DNA of 54,344 nt from a virus, in the IMG/VR virus record IMGVR_UViG_3300048925_000666, positions 1 to 54,344 of that record; one strand, 5' to 3'. The notes beneath the pieces were generated by a model. It saw only the letters and a program-made list of their open reading frames with translations, was not told the DNA's origin and did no database searches. This document shows, piece after piece, positions 6,115 through 13,668 of the stretch. Position numbers and translations under genes: made by a program. Each line of letters opens with the position of its first letter. Positions within the stretch are counted from its first letter, which is position 1.

Positions 6115-8208
6115 TCAGGCTGCAACCGCTTGGCGTTGGGCGGCGCGCCATGGATCGTTGGCGCGGGCGAGGGCGGCCATCGGCGGCGGGCTGACGCTGT
6201 TGCCGCACATGTGTACCTGTTCGGTTTTCGTGAACGGCCTGCCGTCGGCGCCGTGAGTGATGATGTAGTCCGGTGGGAAGCCTTGCGCCCGGTAGAGCTC
6301 GGACGGTTGCAGCATCCGCAGCCTGATGTCCACGATCACATACGGCGTGCCCTTGACCATGACGGTGACCAGGCCCAGGCGATCCTTGGTCGTGATCGTT
6401 GGCGTCGGCTGGTCGCAGCCGCCCATGTTATCGGTGCCGTAGTAGCTGATCAGGAACGCTGCGACGCGCAAAGCGCCTTCTTCATGCTCTGGCGACAGTT
6501 CGAAGGTGACCAGCGAGCTCTTCCCGCCGCCGCCCGCCGTGATGGTCGGTGCTGGCCCCGTCAGTGCCTGGCCGACGCTGGCGCCGAACTGGCGTTCCAT
6601 GAAGGCGGTCATCAGCCCGTGATGCGTGCCGCCGGCGCTGACGGTGTGCAGCGGTTCATCCGCTGCCCGGGCATCACAGTTGCCGCGCAGGTGCAGCAGA
6701 CTCGCGGTCACCAGCTGCTGCTGACTCCCTGTGTTGGTCACCGTGGTCATTGGGTCGTTAAGGCTCTTGGCGTCGGTGGTGTTGAACCCGCCGTTCATTT
6801 GGGCCATGAATGCGGTGGCGATGCCCATGGCGTGCGCGGCGCCGGCTGGGCGCTGGTAGTTGCCGCCGCTGGTGATGGTCGGCAGCGGCTCATCCAGCGC
6901 CTTGCCCTCATCATCAAACCGAAACTTGACCAGGTGTGCGGCGGCCAGCGCGTGTTTTACCCCTCCGGCCACCACTGCCCCCAATGGCTGATCCAGCCCC
7001 GGCACGCGCGGTTGTTGGCCTTCGCGCTCGCCGTATCCGGTCTGCACCAGCGTCGGGCTGATCAATGTCAGCTCGCCCCGATTGGCGCATGTGACCGTCG
7101 GCAGTGGCTCGAGCGGATCGTTCACACGGTCGCTACCCTGGTGCGTGGCCGGCGCTATGACCGGACTCACCACCGAGAATGACCCACCTTTTGGGTAGGA
7201 GGTCACCGTGCGCAGCGGCTCATCCATGGATTGAACCGTCTCGGTGGACCAGTTCGCGATCGGCACAATGAACGGCGCCGGGTTGTCGATGACGAATTTC
7301 TTCATGCCTTTGGCGATCCGGCGCTTGGTGGCGTCGGCCAGTTCGTCCTTCCTGCCGAAGATGCTTTTGCCCAGGTCGCTGAAGTCGATGCACTCGGCGG
7401 CGGTGCGGTACTTCTGCTGTCCCTTGCCGGGCTTCTTGGCATGGGTCGGTTCTGGCCAGACGATCGGTTGGCCGTCGCAGCGGGCGATCATGAACAGCCG
7501 CTCACGGCTGGTCGGCGCGCCGAAGTCGCAGGCCTTGATGACGTGCCATTCGACCACGTAGCCCATGCACTCCAGAAGATGTACGAAGCGCTTCCAGGTG
7601 GTGCCGCGGCGCTTCGGGTCGGGTACCAGAAACTGCTGACCGACCGGCACGACTTCACCAGGTGCGGCGACAACCTTCTCGATGACTTCCTTGCCCTTGG
7701 TGTTCAGCACGGTCACCAGCTTGATGGCGCGCCCGGTCGCTTTGTCACGCTTGGCGATCAGCGGGCCCCACTGCAGGATCTGCTTCACGTTTTCCAGGCT
7801 GATGACGCGGGGCTTCTTCTTGCCGCCCCACTTCAAGCCGATCCACGACAGGTTGCGGATCTCGCGCTTGCGCGGCTGGCCGCCGGCGGCCTGGCTGTGG
7901 TGCGTGCAGTCCGGCGACATATGGAACCAGCCGACAGCCTTACCGCCGCACTCGGTATCAGGGTCACCCTCGAACACGTCGGTGGTGAAATGCTGCGCAC
8001 CCGGGTGATTGACAGTGTGCATGCTGATCGCCTTGGCGCTGTGGTTCTTCGCCACGTTCACTTTGCGGCCCAGTCCCATCTCCAGGCCGGTACCCGCGCC
8101 GCCACCGCCGCAGAAGAAGTCCACGACGATCTCATCGTCTTGCGGATCGAAGCCAAGGCCGTACTGCGTTTTGAAATCGAACGGGTGTTTCTTCTGTTGT
8201 GCAGACAT
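6115..8208 (-). CDS. DNA (cytosine-5) methyltransferase with repeated C-terminal motif
   Basis: Transfers a methyl group from SAM to C5 of cytosine. In 697 residues: motif I VVDFFCGGGGAGTGLE (28-43), catalytic Cys in SPDCTHHS (Cys101, in place of the usual PCQ), motif VI SLENV (about 137-141), motif VIII SRERLFMIAR (about 234-243) and motif X MCGNSVSPPP near the end. Between them (about 310-640) are some eight copies of a D-x-P-x-x-T-(V/I)-T motif, for example MDEPLRTVTS, LDEPLPTITSGG and ADEPLHTVSAGG. No restriction enzyme gene is nearby, so an orphan, anti-restriction or regulatory role is likely. Its start site segment is shared with the 9291 gene. Confidence 0.92.
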   Translation of the reverse strand: MSAQQKKHPFDFKTQYGLGFDPQDDEIVVDFFCGGGGAGTGLEMGLGRKVNVAKNHSAKAISMHTVNHPGAQHFTTDVFEGDPDTECGGKAVGWFHMSPDCTHHSQAAGGQPRKREIRNLSWIGLKWGGKKKPRVISLENVKQILQWGPLIAKRDKATGRAIKLVTVLNTKGKEVIEKVVAAPGEVVPVGQQFLVPDPKRRGTTWKRFVHLLECMGYVVEWHVIKACDFGAPTSRERLFMIARCDGQPIVWPEPTHAKKPGKGQQKYRTAAECIDFSDLGKSIFGRKDELADATKRRIAKGMKKFVIDNPAPFIVPIANWSTETVQSMDEPLRTVTSYPKGGSFSVVSPVIAPATHQGSDRVNDPLEPLPTVTCANRGELTLISPTLVQTGYGEREGQQPRVPGLDQPLGAVVAGGVKHALAAAHLVKFRFDDEGKALDEPLPTITSGGNYQRPAGAAHAMGIATAFMAQMNGGFNTTDAKSLNDPMTTVTNTGSQQQLVTASLLHLRGNCDARAADEPLHTVSAGGTHHGLMTAFMERQFGASVGQALTGPAPTITAGGGGKSSLVTFELSPEHEEGALRVAAFLISYYGTDNMGGCDQPTPTITTKDRLGLVTVMVKGTPYVIVDIRLRMLQPSELYRAQGFPPDYIITHGADGRPFTKTEQVHMCGNSVSPPPMAALARANDPWRAAQRQAVAA

Positions 8209-8256
8209 GCGGGATCCTCGCAGCTATAGTCGCGATTAATTCAAAAGGAGGTGGAT

Positions 8257-8490
8257 ATGCAGTGTTTTATCTGTGATCGGCAGGCGACTGAAACTCCGGC
8301 ATTCCAAGGTGGGCATCTGGTGAATTGCCCTTCTTGCGGCTGGTACGGCATTACCGGAACCGCTTTGCATCTGCTTAACCAAAATTGCTACGTTTTTAAC
8401 CCCGCGCGAACGAAGGATTGGTTTGAGGCACAAAGAGAGAGGGGTGTTGAGCACCCCCTAATCATTGCCGAAAACAATCTGTGGGACTGA
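8257..8490 (+). CDS. Small zinc-ribbon protein, copy 1
   Basis: A 77-residue protein: MQCFICDRQ, then NCPSCGWYGITGTALH, giving two CxxC pairs, then FNPARTKDWFEAQRERG. It is a paralogue of the 10016 gene (MKCFICEG, DCSDCGAYLVAGALL, FNVEKTREWLSEQRRLG). The ATG at 8257 lies six bases after AAAAGGAG; the GTG at 8251 touches the binding site and is less likely. It is divergent from the methyltransferase, with only 48 bases between the two starts. Confidence 0.75.
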   Translation: MQCFICDRQATETPAFQGGHLVNCPSCGWYGITGTALHLLNQNCYVFNPARTKDWFEAQRERGVEHPLIIAENNLWD

Positions 8491-8516
8491 TCATAAAGCG
8501 GTGCCTGGTTTGATGT

Positions 8517-9291
8517 TCAGGCGCTAGCGATGATGTCGGCTTCCGCCATTTCGCAGAAAAATGAGCAGGTCGGGATTTTCTCGTTACGCCGGACCGGGCC
8601 GCCGCCCAAGTCGCGTAGCGAGAACCGCACATTGGTATCTCGGTAGCGGTGTAGGTACGAGCCCGGCCCAAGCGTGTCCTGGACTTTGCACAGCGCTTCA
8701 AACTGATCAGGGAAGTCCTCGCGGATAGCACGGAAGTAGCCTTCGCCACCCTTCACACATCCGATGCAATTGGCGTTGTCGTAGCCCATTCGATACATGA
8801 TCGGAATTTCAATGCCGGCGCGCTCAAGCATCGCTTTGCAGTCATCCTTGCCCAGGCCTCGATCGATCAGGGGCGAGACCATAGGACGATCTGGGTTGCG
8901 CTCCCGAAAGTCTTCTAGGCGGTCGACCTCCTCGGCGGTGTAGCCGAACACCATCACATCGCCTGGCTGCTTCCATTGGTCAAGAACACGGCGTTTCAGC
9001 AGCTTCGTGCAGCAGGCGCCCAGGTGATTCTTGATATACCGCTCGCGGTTGAACACCTGGATGATGTTCGCTTCATACTTCTCGTCGCGGAGCACCGTGA
9101 TTGGTTGGCATGAACCATGCCGCACACTCGTCAGCAAACCGGCGATTGTCCGGGTGCTCGTTGGCCAGGAAGGCATTGATGATGACCACCTCATGCGTGG
9201 CGCCGTACTGGGCGATGGCGAGTTTCGTTGCGACCGCAGAAGCAGCGCCGCAACTGAACTGGCAGACGATGCGGGATTTTGAATCGATCAT
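8517..9291 (-). pseudogene. PAPS-reductase-like (PP-loop) gene broken by a frameshift
   Basis: Two overlapping frames together make one phosphoadenosine-phosphosulfate reductase family protein. The N-terminal frame starts at 9291 (MIDSKSRIVCQFSCGAASAV, the phage version of the PP-loop) and carries DECAAWF. The C-terminal frame continues QPITVLRDEKYEANII, GACCTKLLKR, NCIGCVKGGEGYF and PTCSFFCEM to 8517. The switch is near 9108-9112, where removing one base from ATGC would give an uninterrupted WF-C-QPITV. Phage members often sit beside DNA-modification genes, as here. Either a true frameshift mutation or a sequencing error; recoding has no visible slippery site. Confidence 0.75.
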
Positions 9292-9369
9292 GCGGGATCC
9301 TCGCCACTGGCGTGACACAAAATTGGTTTTTACAATTGCTCCGATCATCGTTTTTAAAGGAGGCACGCG

Positions 9370-9606
9370 ATGACCGAACACCGGATTTACGATGTGTACA
9401 AAGATTTGAGAATGTGGAACTACATGACCTGCGAGAAAAACGAAGCCGGTCGCGAAACCTGGAGAATCAACGTTGAAATCAAGCGGGGTGAAGAGGTGTT
9501 GATTCCTGTGGTCCCAGGCACAGAGACATACGTTGATCGCGGGTATGCACAGATCGCGGGCAAAGCATTGGGCATGAAGCTGGTGGATGAGGCTGGAATA
9601 TCCTGA
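9370..9606 (+). CDS. 78-residue plus-strand protein
   Basis: A small, probably beta-rich protein (MTEHRIYDVYKDLRMWNY...) with a strong AAAGGAGG before the ATG. It diverges from the PAPS-reductase-like gene. No family recognised. With the next two genes it forms a short plus-strand series opposite the pL operon. Confidence 0.7.
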   Translation: MTEHRIYDVYKDLRMWNYMTCEKNEAGRETWRINVEIKRGEEVLIPVVPGTETYVDRGYAQIAGKALGMKLVDEAGIS

Positions 9607-9650
9607 GCATCAGCCTGCCATACACTCATTTTCAAGTTGGAGGAGAGGTC

Positions 9651-9896
9651 ATGAGCGAAGGCGCGATCAATGTGCGTCAATTCCATGCACTCGACGCCGT
9701 CAGCTATAAGGCTATTAGGGAGCAGCTGTGTCTGAGTGCGGATGAGTTTGATACATGGGTGACTGGGGTATACGGCGCGGGAAGCATCTATGGCTACTCG
9801 GTCTACTTCGCTTCAAACACTCCCGCGCCCATCCGTGAGAAGGTCCCAGGCTTGACGGACAAACTATTCATTCATACGGGCCCACTCGGTGAGTGA
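9651..9896 (+). CDS. 81-residue plus-strand protein
   Basis: Follows the 9370 gene by 44 bases, with GGAGGAGAGGTC before the ATG. Contains CLSADEFDTWVTGVYGAGSIYGY and a Pro-rich middle; no known domain. A strong hairpin (GAGCCAGAT GGC ATCTTGGCTC, 9899-9920) lies just after the stop and may end or stabilise the message. Confidence 0.7.
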   Translation: MSEGAINVRQFHALDAVSYKAIREQLCLSADEFDTWVTGVYGAGSIYGYSVYFASNTPAPIREKVPGLTDKLFIHTGPLGE

Positions 9897-9949
9897 GCAG
9901 AGCCAGATGGCATCTTGGCTCCTCAAGGTCTGTCAGACCGAGCCTGACT

Positions 9950-9961
9950 AGGGTTAACCCT
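9950..9961. promoter_or_regulatory. Palindrome upstream of the second zinc-ribbon gene
   Basis: AGGGTTAACCCT is a perfect 12-base palindrome; flanking GACT and AGTC extend the symmetry to 9947-9968 with a three-base interruption. It sits 54 bases before the 10016 start, where an operator is expected. Confidence 0.35.
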
Positions 9962-10015
9962 GATAGTCGCTGCCTGACTGCTGGGCTAAAGTGCTCCAAA
10001 AAACCGGAGCCTAGT

Positions 10016-10300
10016 ATGAAATGTTTCATCTGCGAAGGCGCAGCAAGTATTGTTGAAGCGGGTCACGATATCCGTGGTGCGGACTGTTCCGATTGTGGTG
10101 CTTATCTAGTGGCCGGCGCACTGCTGGCCGAACAGGTGATCAACAAGCTCACGTTCAACGTTGAGAAGACGCGCGAATGGCTGAGCGAGCAACGTCGGCT
10201 TGGCATGCCGATGCCATTACTGGCAGCCACGAACGTCTACTGGAACGAGAGCCCGTGGCCCGCCGTAAACCTAAGTGGGTCGCACCTCATGGATGGATGA
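10016..10300 (+). CDS. Small zinc-ribbon protein, copy 2
   Basis: A 94-residue protein with CxxC pairs at CFIC and CSDC, then FNVEKTREWLSEQRRLGMPMPLL. It is a clear paralogue of the 8257 gene, with about 15 extra residues at the C-terminus. The ATG at 10016 follows CCGGAGCCTAGT. The two copies flank the 9370-9896 pair and the broken PAPS-reductase-like gene. The mid-section suggests a nucleic-acid or protein-binding adaptor, but this is a guess. Confidence 0.75.
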   Translation: MKCFICEGAASIVEAGHDIRGADCSDCGAYLVAGALLAEQVINKLTFNVEKTREWLSEQRRLGMPMPLLAATNVYWNESPWPAVNLSGSHLMDG

Positions 10301-10378
10301 GCTGGCATTTCTGTAGGCACGATCCTCGCTCGGGCTGTTCTGGCTATTGAGGTGGCGGCTGATGCGGTGGTGGGGTGA

Positions 10379-11005
10379 TCAGGGCCGGTTGTCTGCACCG
10401 CAGTTCAGGCAATCATGCTGAAACCGCTGGCGGTCAGAGATAAACCGGCCGCATCCGTGACAGTTGAACATCAGTTCCCGCGGCTTTTTCGGCTTCGCCA
10501 ACTTGATGCCGGTGCCGCGCAGGGCCTCTTTGATCGAAACATCATCGCGCTCCACCAACCGGCGGCTGTGCGCGTCGATGTAGGGGCGTGGCCATACGAC
10601 AGCCCCAGACTGCCCGAGCTTCCCAATCCAGCTGATGGTGCATTCCCGCGGCACACGAACTGCCTTGCTTAGGTCGCTGGTGAACGAGCCATCTTCACAG
10701 AGCCAGACCAGGTTGTTGCCGTTCCAGCACTTCGGCTTCTGGATGTAGAACTCAGATGCATCGGGATGCTGATCGAGCGCTTCTGACAAAGTGACGTGTT
10801 GGCAGTCGACGCCAATGCGCGCTCTGGCGTCTACGTACTCCTTCGGCCAGGGGATGTCGGTGTCTCGGTGTCCCTGAGCCTGCTCAGCGGTGTACAGCTC
10901 GGCCTTGGCCAGATCGGTGACATACCCCTTACCGTCCTTCGCCCAGAAGGTCAGGCCGTCCCCGACGTAGCTGCGGCTGTCCTGCAGATAAAATTGATCG
11001 GCCAT
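10379..11005 (-). CDS. Early protein with C-terminal zinc ribbon
   Basis: A 208-residue protein with two similar halves: DSRSYVGDGLTFWAKDGKGY and KCWNGNNLVWLCEDGSFTSD both precede D-L-S/A-K-A and later PWPKEYVDA versus VWPRPYIDAHSR, so the body is an internal duplication. The end has CHGCGRF and CLNCGADNRP, a zinc ribbon. ATG 11005 follows GGGAGCA; the open frame above has no support. Function unknown. Confidence 0.7.
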   Translation of the reverse strand: MADQFYLQDSRSYVGDGLTFWAKDGKGYVTDLAKAELYTAEQAQGHRDTDIPWPKEYVDARARIGVDCQHVTLSEALDQHPDASEFYIQKPKCWNGNNLVWLCEDGSFTSDLSKAVRVPRECTISWIGKLGQSGAVVWPRPYIDAHSRRLVERDDVSIKEALRGTGIKLAKPKKPRELMFNCHGCGRFISDRQRFQHDCLNCGADNRP

Positions 11006-11112
11006 GATAATGCTCCCTGCGACAGCCTCCGAAAGGCTCGGTGGCGAATAGGTTGGTTGAACTGCCATTGCCAGGGGCTGCCAAAACAGACACACCCCAA
11101 GGAGACACGGCA

Positions 11113-11229
11113 ATGGCAGAAGAAAAGAAAGAACCGCCAAAAGAGGACGTTCCAGCCCACTCCACTGAGAAAGAGAAGGAACGGCTCAAGGACTTCAACA
11201 AGGACGGGATTCCGCCTGGTTCGTGCTGA
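11113..11229 (+). CDS. 38-residue highly charged protein
   Basis: MAEEKKEPPKEDVPAHS... is almost entirely Lys/Glu/Asp/Pro and likely disordered. It has AAGGAGACACGGCA directly before the ATG. It is divergent from the 11005 gene. An earlier in-frame ATG at 11041 would start within the divergent gene's upstream region and has no ribosome site. Comparable small charged proteins occur in Pseudomonas genomes; function unknown. Confidence 0.55.
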   Translation: MAEEKKEPPKEDVPAHSTEKEKERLKDFNKDGIPPGSC

Positions 11230-11235
11230 ACCAGC

Positions 11236-11287
11236 CACCACGTAGCCCGCTGCTGGCGAAGTTTCGAGTGGTGGGCTATACGTGGTG
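11236..11287. repeat. Long imperfect hairpin downstream of the 38-residue gene
   Basis: CACCACGTAGCCC pairs with GGGCTATACGTGGTG, a 13-base-pair stem with a two-base bulge and a loop of about 24 bases. It lies between two plus-strand genes with no T-run behind it. It may stabilise the message or be a small RNA structure. Confidence 0.35.
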
Positions 11288-11320
11288 ACCGGCATGGGGC
11301 CGGTTTCCGAGGAACCGTAA

Positions 11321-11659
11321 ATGGATGCAGCTGTTGCAGGGTTGATAGGCGCTGGAATCGGGGCCAGCAGCTCACTGATTACCGTGTGGATTCAGGCGCG
11401 TTACCAAGCAAAGCGTGAACGCGCAAAATTCGTCCTCGAGTTTGCGGAAAGAGATAGATACGACTCTCGTGAGCAAGCGATCAAAAGAGGCAGTCAGGGG
11501 GCCCTTCCCCCGGTCGCACTTTATGCGCATTATCATCGCGAGATGTTTGAGCTGTTGGAAAATGGAAAATTGAACCCATCCACGATGCGGCAGCTTACTG
11601 AGCGAAACAGGAAGCTTTGGAAAGCTCTGCGTGAGCTGCATGATGAATATCAGGATTAA
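11321..11659 (+). CDS. Small membrane-anchored protein
   Basis: A 112-residue protein with one N-terminal membrane segment (VAGLIGAGIGASSSLITVWI, about 5-24) followed by a basic cytoplasmic stretch (QARYQAKRERAKF) and a helical body. GAGGAACC precedes the ATG. It converges on the 11656-11985 gene with a four-base overlap. Function unknown; the shape fits a phage accessory or superinfection-exclusion type protein but nothing proves it. Confidence 0.7.
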   Translation: MDAAVAGLIGAGIGASSSLITVWIQARYQAKRERAKFVLEFAERDRYDSREQAIKRGSQGALPPVALYAHYHREMFELLENGKLNPSTMRQLTERNRKLWKALRELHDEYQD

Positions 11660-11985
11660 TCATCGTCAGCGTTCCTATCAGGCTCCCGCATTCCTAACTC
11701 CCTAAGCTGGCGCGCCATTTTTAGTGTCACAACAAAAACTGCCGCGTCAGGCTTTCTCAAACGCCGAGCTTGTTCCTCAAGCGGGGCCGCCAAGAAAGAC
11801 AGCGCCAGGTCCTGCCACAGTTCCTGCACTTGGCTGTAGCCGTGGTCCTTCATCGCAGTGTCCATGCCGGACCGAGTGCCCACCGGGGCTTCGATCTTCA
11901 GCGTTTCGATTCCCATCTTTGCTTTGATCTCGTTCTGCCGCGCCCGGTAATCCGCCGAGTGCCTGGCAGCTGCTGACTTTTCCAT
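11656..11985 (-). CDS. Early protein, helical, with basic N-terminus
   Basis: A 109-residue protein starting MEKSAAARHSADYRARQNEI, then a helical section with DTAMKDHGYSQVQELWQDL. The arrangement of a basic arm before a short strand and two helices is reminiscent of small DNA-binding proteins, but I cannot assign a family. AAGAGGCACC precedes the ATG. Confidence 0.65.
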   Translation of the reverse strand: MEKSAAARHSADYRARQNEIKAKMGIETLKIEAPVGTRSGMDTAMKDHGYSQVQELWQDLALSFLAAPLEEQARRLRKPDAAVFVVTLKMARQLRELGMREPDRNADDD

Positions 11986-12066
11986 CCGGTGCCTCTTTGA
12001 TCTGGTGCACCGGCAACCCCATCCACGGCTGCCGACGGCGTTGGTGCACTCGTTTGTTGATTCGCC

Positions 12067-12528
12067 TCATGCCGCAACCTTCACTTGCCGCCACGCACCA
12101 ATTGACGAAAGCAGGGCCGATACTTGGGCTTCGCTCACCTCAACTGCGCCGGGCACTGCCAGCCAGCCAATGCCAACAAGGTGGTTCGGATTGCACTCGG
12201 CCTTGACCTCTTCGTAGAAGTGCTCGACCAGGTCAGACAGCGTCGCTACACGATGAACGCCGTCTGGGGTGAAGACAGTCATCTTGATGTACTCGGCGCC
12301 GTCGGCCTGGTGGCAGATCCCGGCGATATGCATTGTCCATCGATGAGCGATATCGCACAGGGCGTCGGCGACCGGAACAGAACGGATCTGCTTGCCGTTC
12401 TTCCAATTGATCATGATCTGCAGACCGCTTGGGTCGATGCTGATCACAGCAGCACGCTCGGTCCCGAGAAGAGCGCGCATGCTGCGCTCGATCTGGACTT
12501 TGCGGTTACACGGCTTGCGCTTGCTCAT
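12067..12528 (-). CDS. Early protein of unknown function
   Basis: A 153-residue protein (MSKRKPCNRKVQIERSM...). A helical, basic N-terminus is followed by alternating strands (AAVISIDPSGLQIMINW, YIKMTVFTPDG) and a helical end. It overlaps the upstream gene by ATGA. No known domain. Confidence 0.65.
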   Translation of the reverse strand: MSKRKPCNRKVQIERSMRALLGTERAAVISIDPSGLQIMINWKNGKQIRSVPVADALCDIAHRWTMHIAGICHQADGAEYIKMTVFTPDGVHRVATLSDLVEHFYEEVKAECNPNHLVGIGWLAVPGAVEVSEAQVSALLSSIGAWRQVKVAA

Positions 12529-12761
12529 ATGCCCTCCGTGATACGGCGCACCTGGTCACGCTCAGCAGCGTTCAGGCGGAGTCGCTTGCGTTTCAGTACG
12601 TAGTCGGGGTCGATAAAATTACTGCGTGGGGCCGGCGGTACGCGCTCAGGAAATGATTCAAGCGGCTGAATTTTCTTGCCGGTCGCCATGAAATGGTCGA
12701 TCTGCGCGCGTAGGTCTTCAATGATCTGTTTCCGGGGATCAGCCAGCGGAGCGAAGTTCAC
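12525..12761 (-). CDS. 78-residue early protein
   Basis: Small basic protein (MNFAPLADPRKQIIEDL...) ending in DPDYVLKRKRLRLNAAERDQVRRI. ATGA overlaps on both sides couple it to 12067-12528 and 12758-13093. Function unknown. Confidence 0.65.
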   Translation of the reverse strand: MNFAPLADPRKQIIEDLRAQIDHFMATGKKIQPLESFPERVPPAPRSNFIDPDYVLKRKRLRLNAAERDQVRRITEGI

Positions 12762-13093
12762 GACTGATGCCCCATGAACATGAAGACTAGGGTGATAGCG
12801 CAGAAGATCACGGTCCAGCGCAGCATGAAGCGGGCAACAGTGCCGACGGTGACCTGTGCAGCCTGGGTTAACTTGGAGACGTCCTCAAAGCTCTGGGCTG
12901 CCTGGCAGGCGCTGTTGTGGCCCGTCACCTCGGCGCGCTCGACGCCGGTCTGGCGATCGAGCACCCCGAACAGGTTGTTCTGATGTGGCACCACCACGAA
13001 GCGCGGCTTGGCGTTGAACTCGGCGGTGGCCTGGGCGGCACGCTGGCGCAACGCTTCGTGAACGGCGCGCATCTGGCTGATTGTCTGATTCAT
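12758..13093 (-). CDS. Small protein with C-terminal membrane segment
   Basis: A 111-residue tail-anchored protein: a helical, Gln/Ala-rich soluble part, then one membrane segment near the C-terminus (FMLRWTVIFCAITLVFMFMG). GAGGAAAGGAC precedes the ATG. It is the first gene of an ATGA-linked trio reading left. Function unknown. Confidence 0.7.
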   Translation of the reverse strand: MNQTISQMRAVHEALRQRAAQATAEFNAKPRFVVVPHQNNLFGVLDRQTGVERAEVTGHNSACQAAQSFEDVSKLTQAAQVTVGTVARFMLRWTVIFCAITLVFMFMGHQS

Positions 13094-13193
13094 GTCCTTT
13101 CCTCGGTGGGTTGCGTGTATTCGTCAGCACTCTGGTCGCCGGCTGTTTGCCGTTGGGCGCCGGGGAGAGTGCTGGCGGGTACACGCCAGGTGA

Positions 13194-13219
13194 AAAAAAG
13201 CCCAGTCGAAACCGGGCTT
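13194..13219 (-). terminator. Intrinsic terminator in the left operon
   Basis: On the minus strand GAAGCCCGG TTTCGA CTGGGCTTTTTTT forms a GC-rich stem followed by seven T. It stands between the membrane-protein block (right) and the 13093 gene (left), so leftward transcription past it would need antitermination. Confidence 0.75.
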
Positions 13220-13221
13220 CT

Positions 13222-13668
13222 GTTTTGTTGCTGGCTCAACGACGCCTCCGTACGTTGGCCGTTATCCCGGAGCCGCGTGGGGCAGTAGTCCGGGCTTGGC
13301 GATGTGCTACATGGCTGCGAATCCTCCGTGTGAGAGTGAACCATCCGGAAAAACGGGATGGTTGGGCGCAGGGGGCAGCCGGGGCTGGCGTGTGCTCATC
13401 CGCGCGGTTCTGCGAGTTGTAAGGTTCTGCATTGCATCTGAGCGCATTGGAGAGTGATCGAAACACCAGGTCGCTACGCCTGCTTGTTTCCCGCCGGGTT
13501 TTTGGTATTGGCCGTCTTGCTTCACCGGCTCAGGACATTCACGGGGCTTTGCGATCCTACCGGTGCAGCCCGCTCGGGCACGCTTCGGTCACTCTCCGAT
13601 GCGGCCTGGTGCGGGGGAGTACCAGGGCATCGGGCAGTTTTCGTCAGGCTGACGCTGGCGCAGGTTGT
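13222..13668 (-). other. Gene-poor stretch in the left operon
   Basis: About 450 bases without a convincing gene. Short frames exist on both strands, but none has good start signals or protein-like composition. On the minus strand there is GGAGG (13323-13327) ten bases before ATG TAG (13307-13312), a start codon followed at once by a stop. The pL leader has a similar short element. Confidence 0.5.

Noticed and set aside
6130-8229. Long plus-strand open frames (350 and 332 codons) opposite the methyltransferase
   Set aside because: They mirror a high-GC coding gene whose motifs are unmistakable; no ribosome sites and no protein-like motifs.
11777-12094. 105-codon minus-strand frame overlapping the 11656-11985 gene
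   Set aside because: Only its first 30 codons are outside the overlapping gene, and it lacks a ribosome site; the 109-residue frame is better supported.
13236-13525. Minus-strand frames of 72 and 76 codons in the gene-poor stretch
   Set aside because: Poor start signals and low-quality composition; the only strong ribosome site there leads to ATG TAG.
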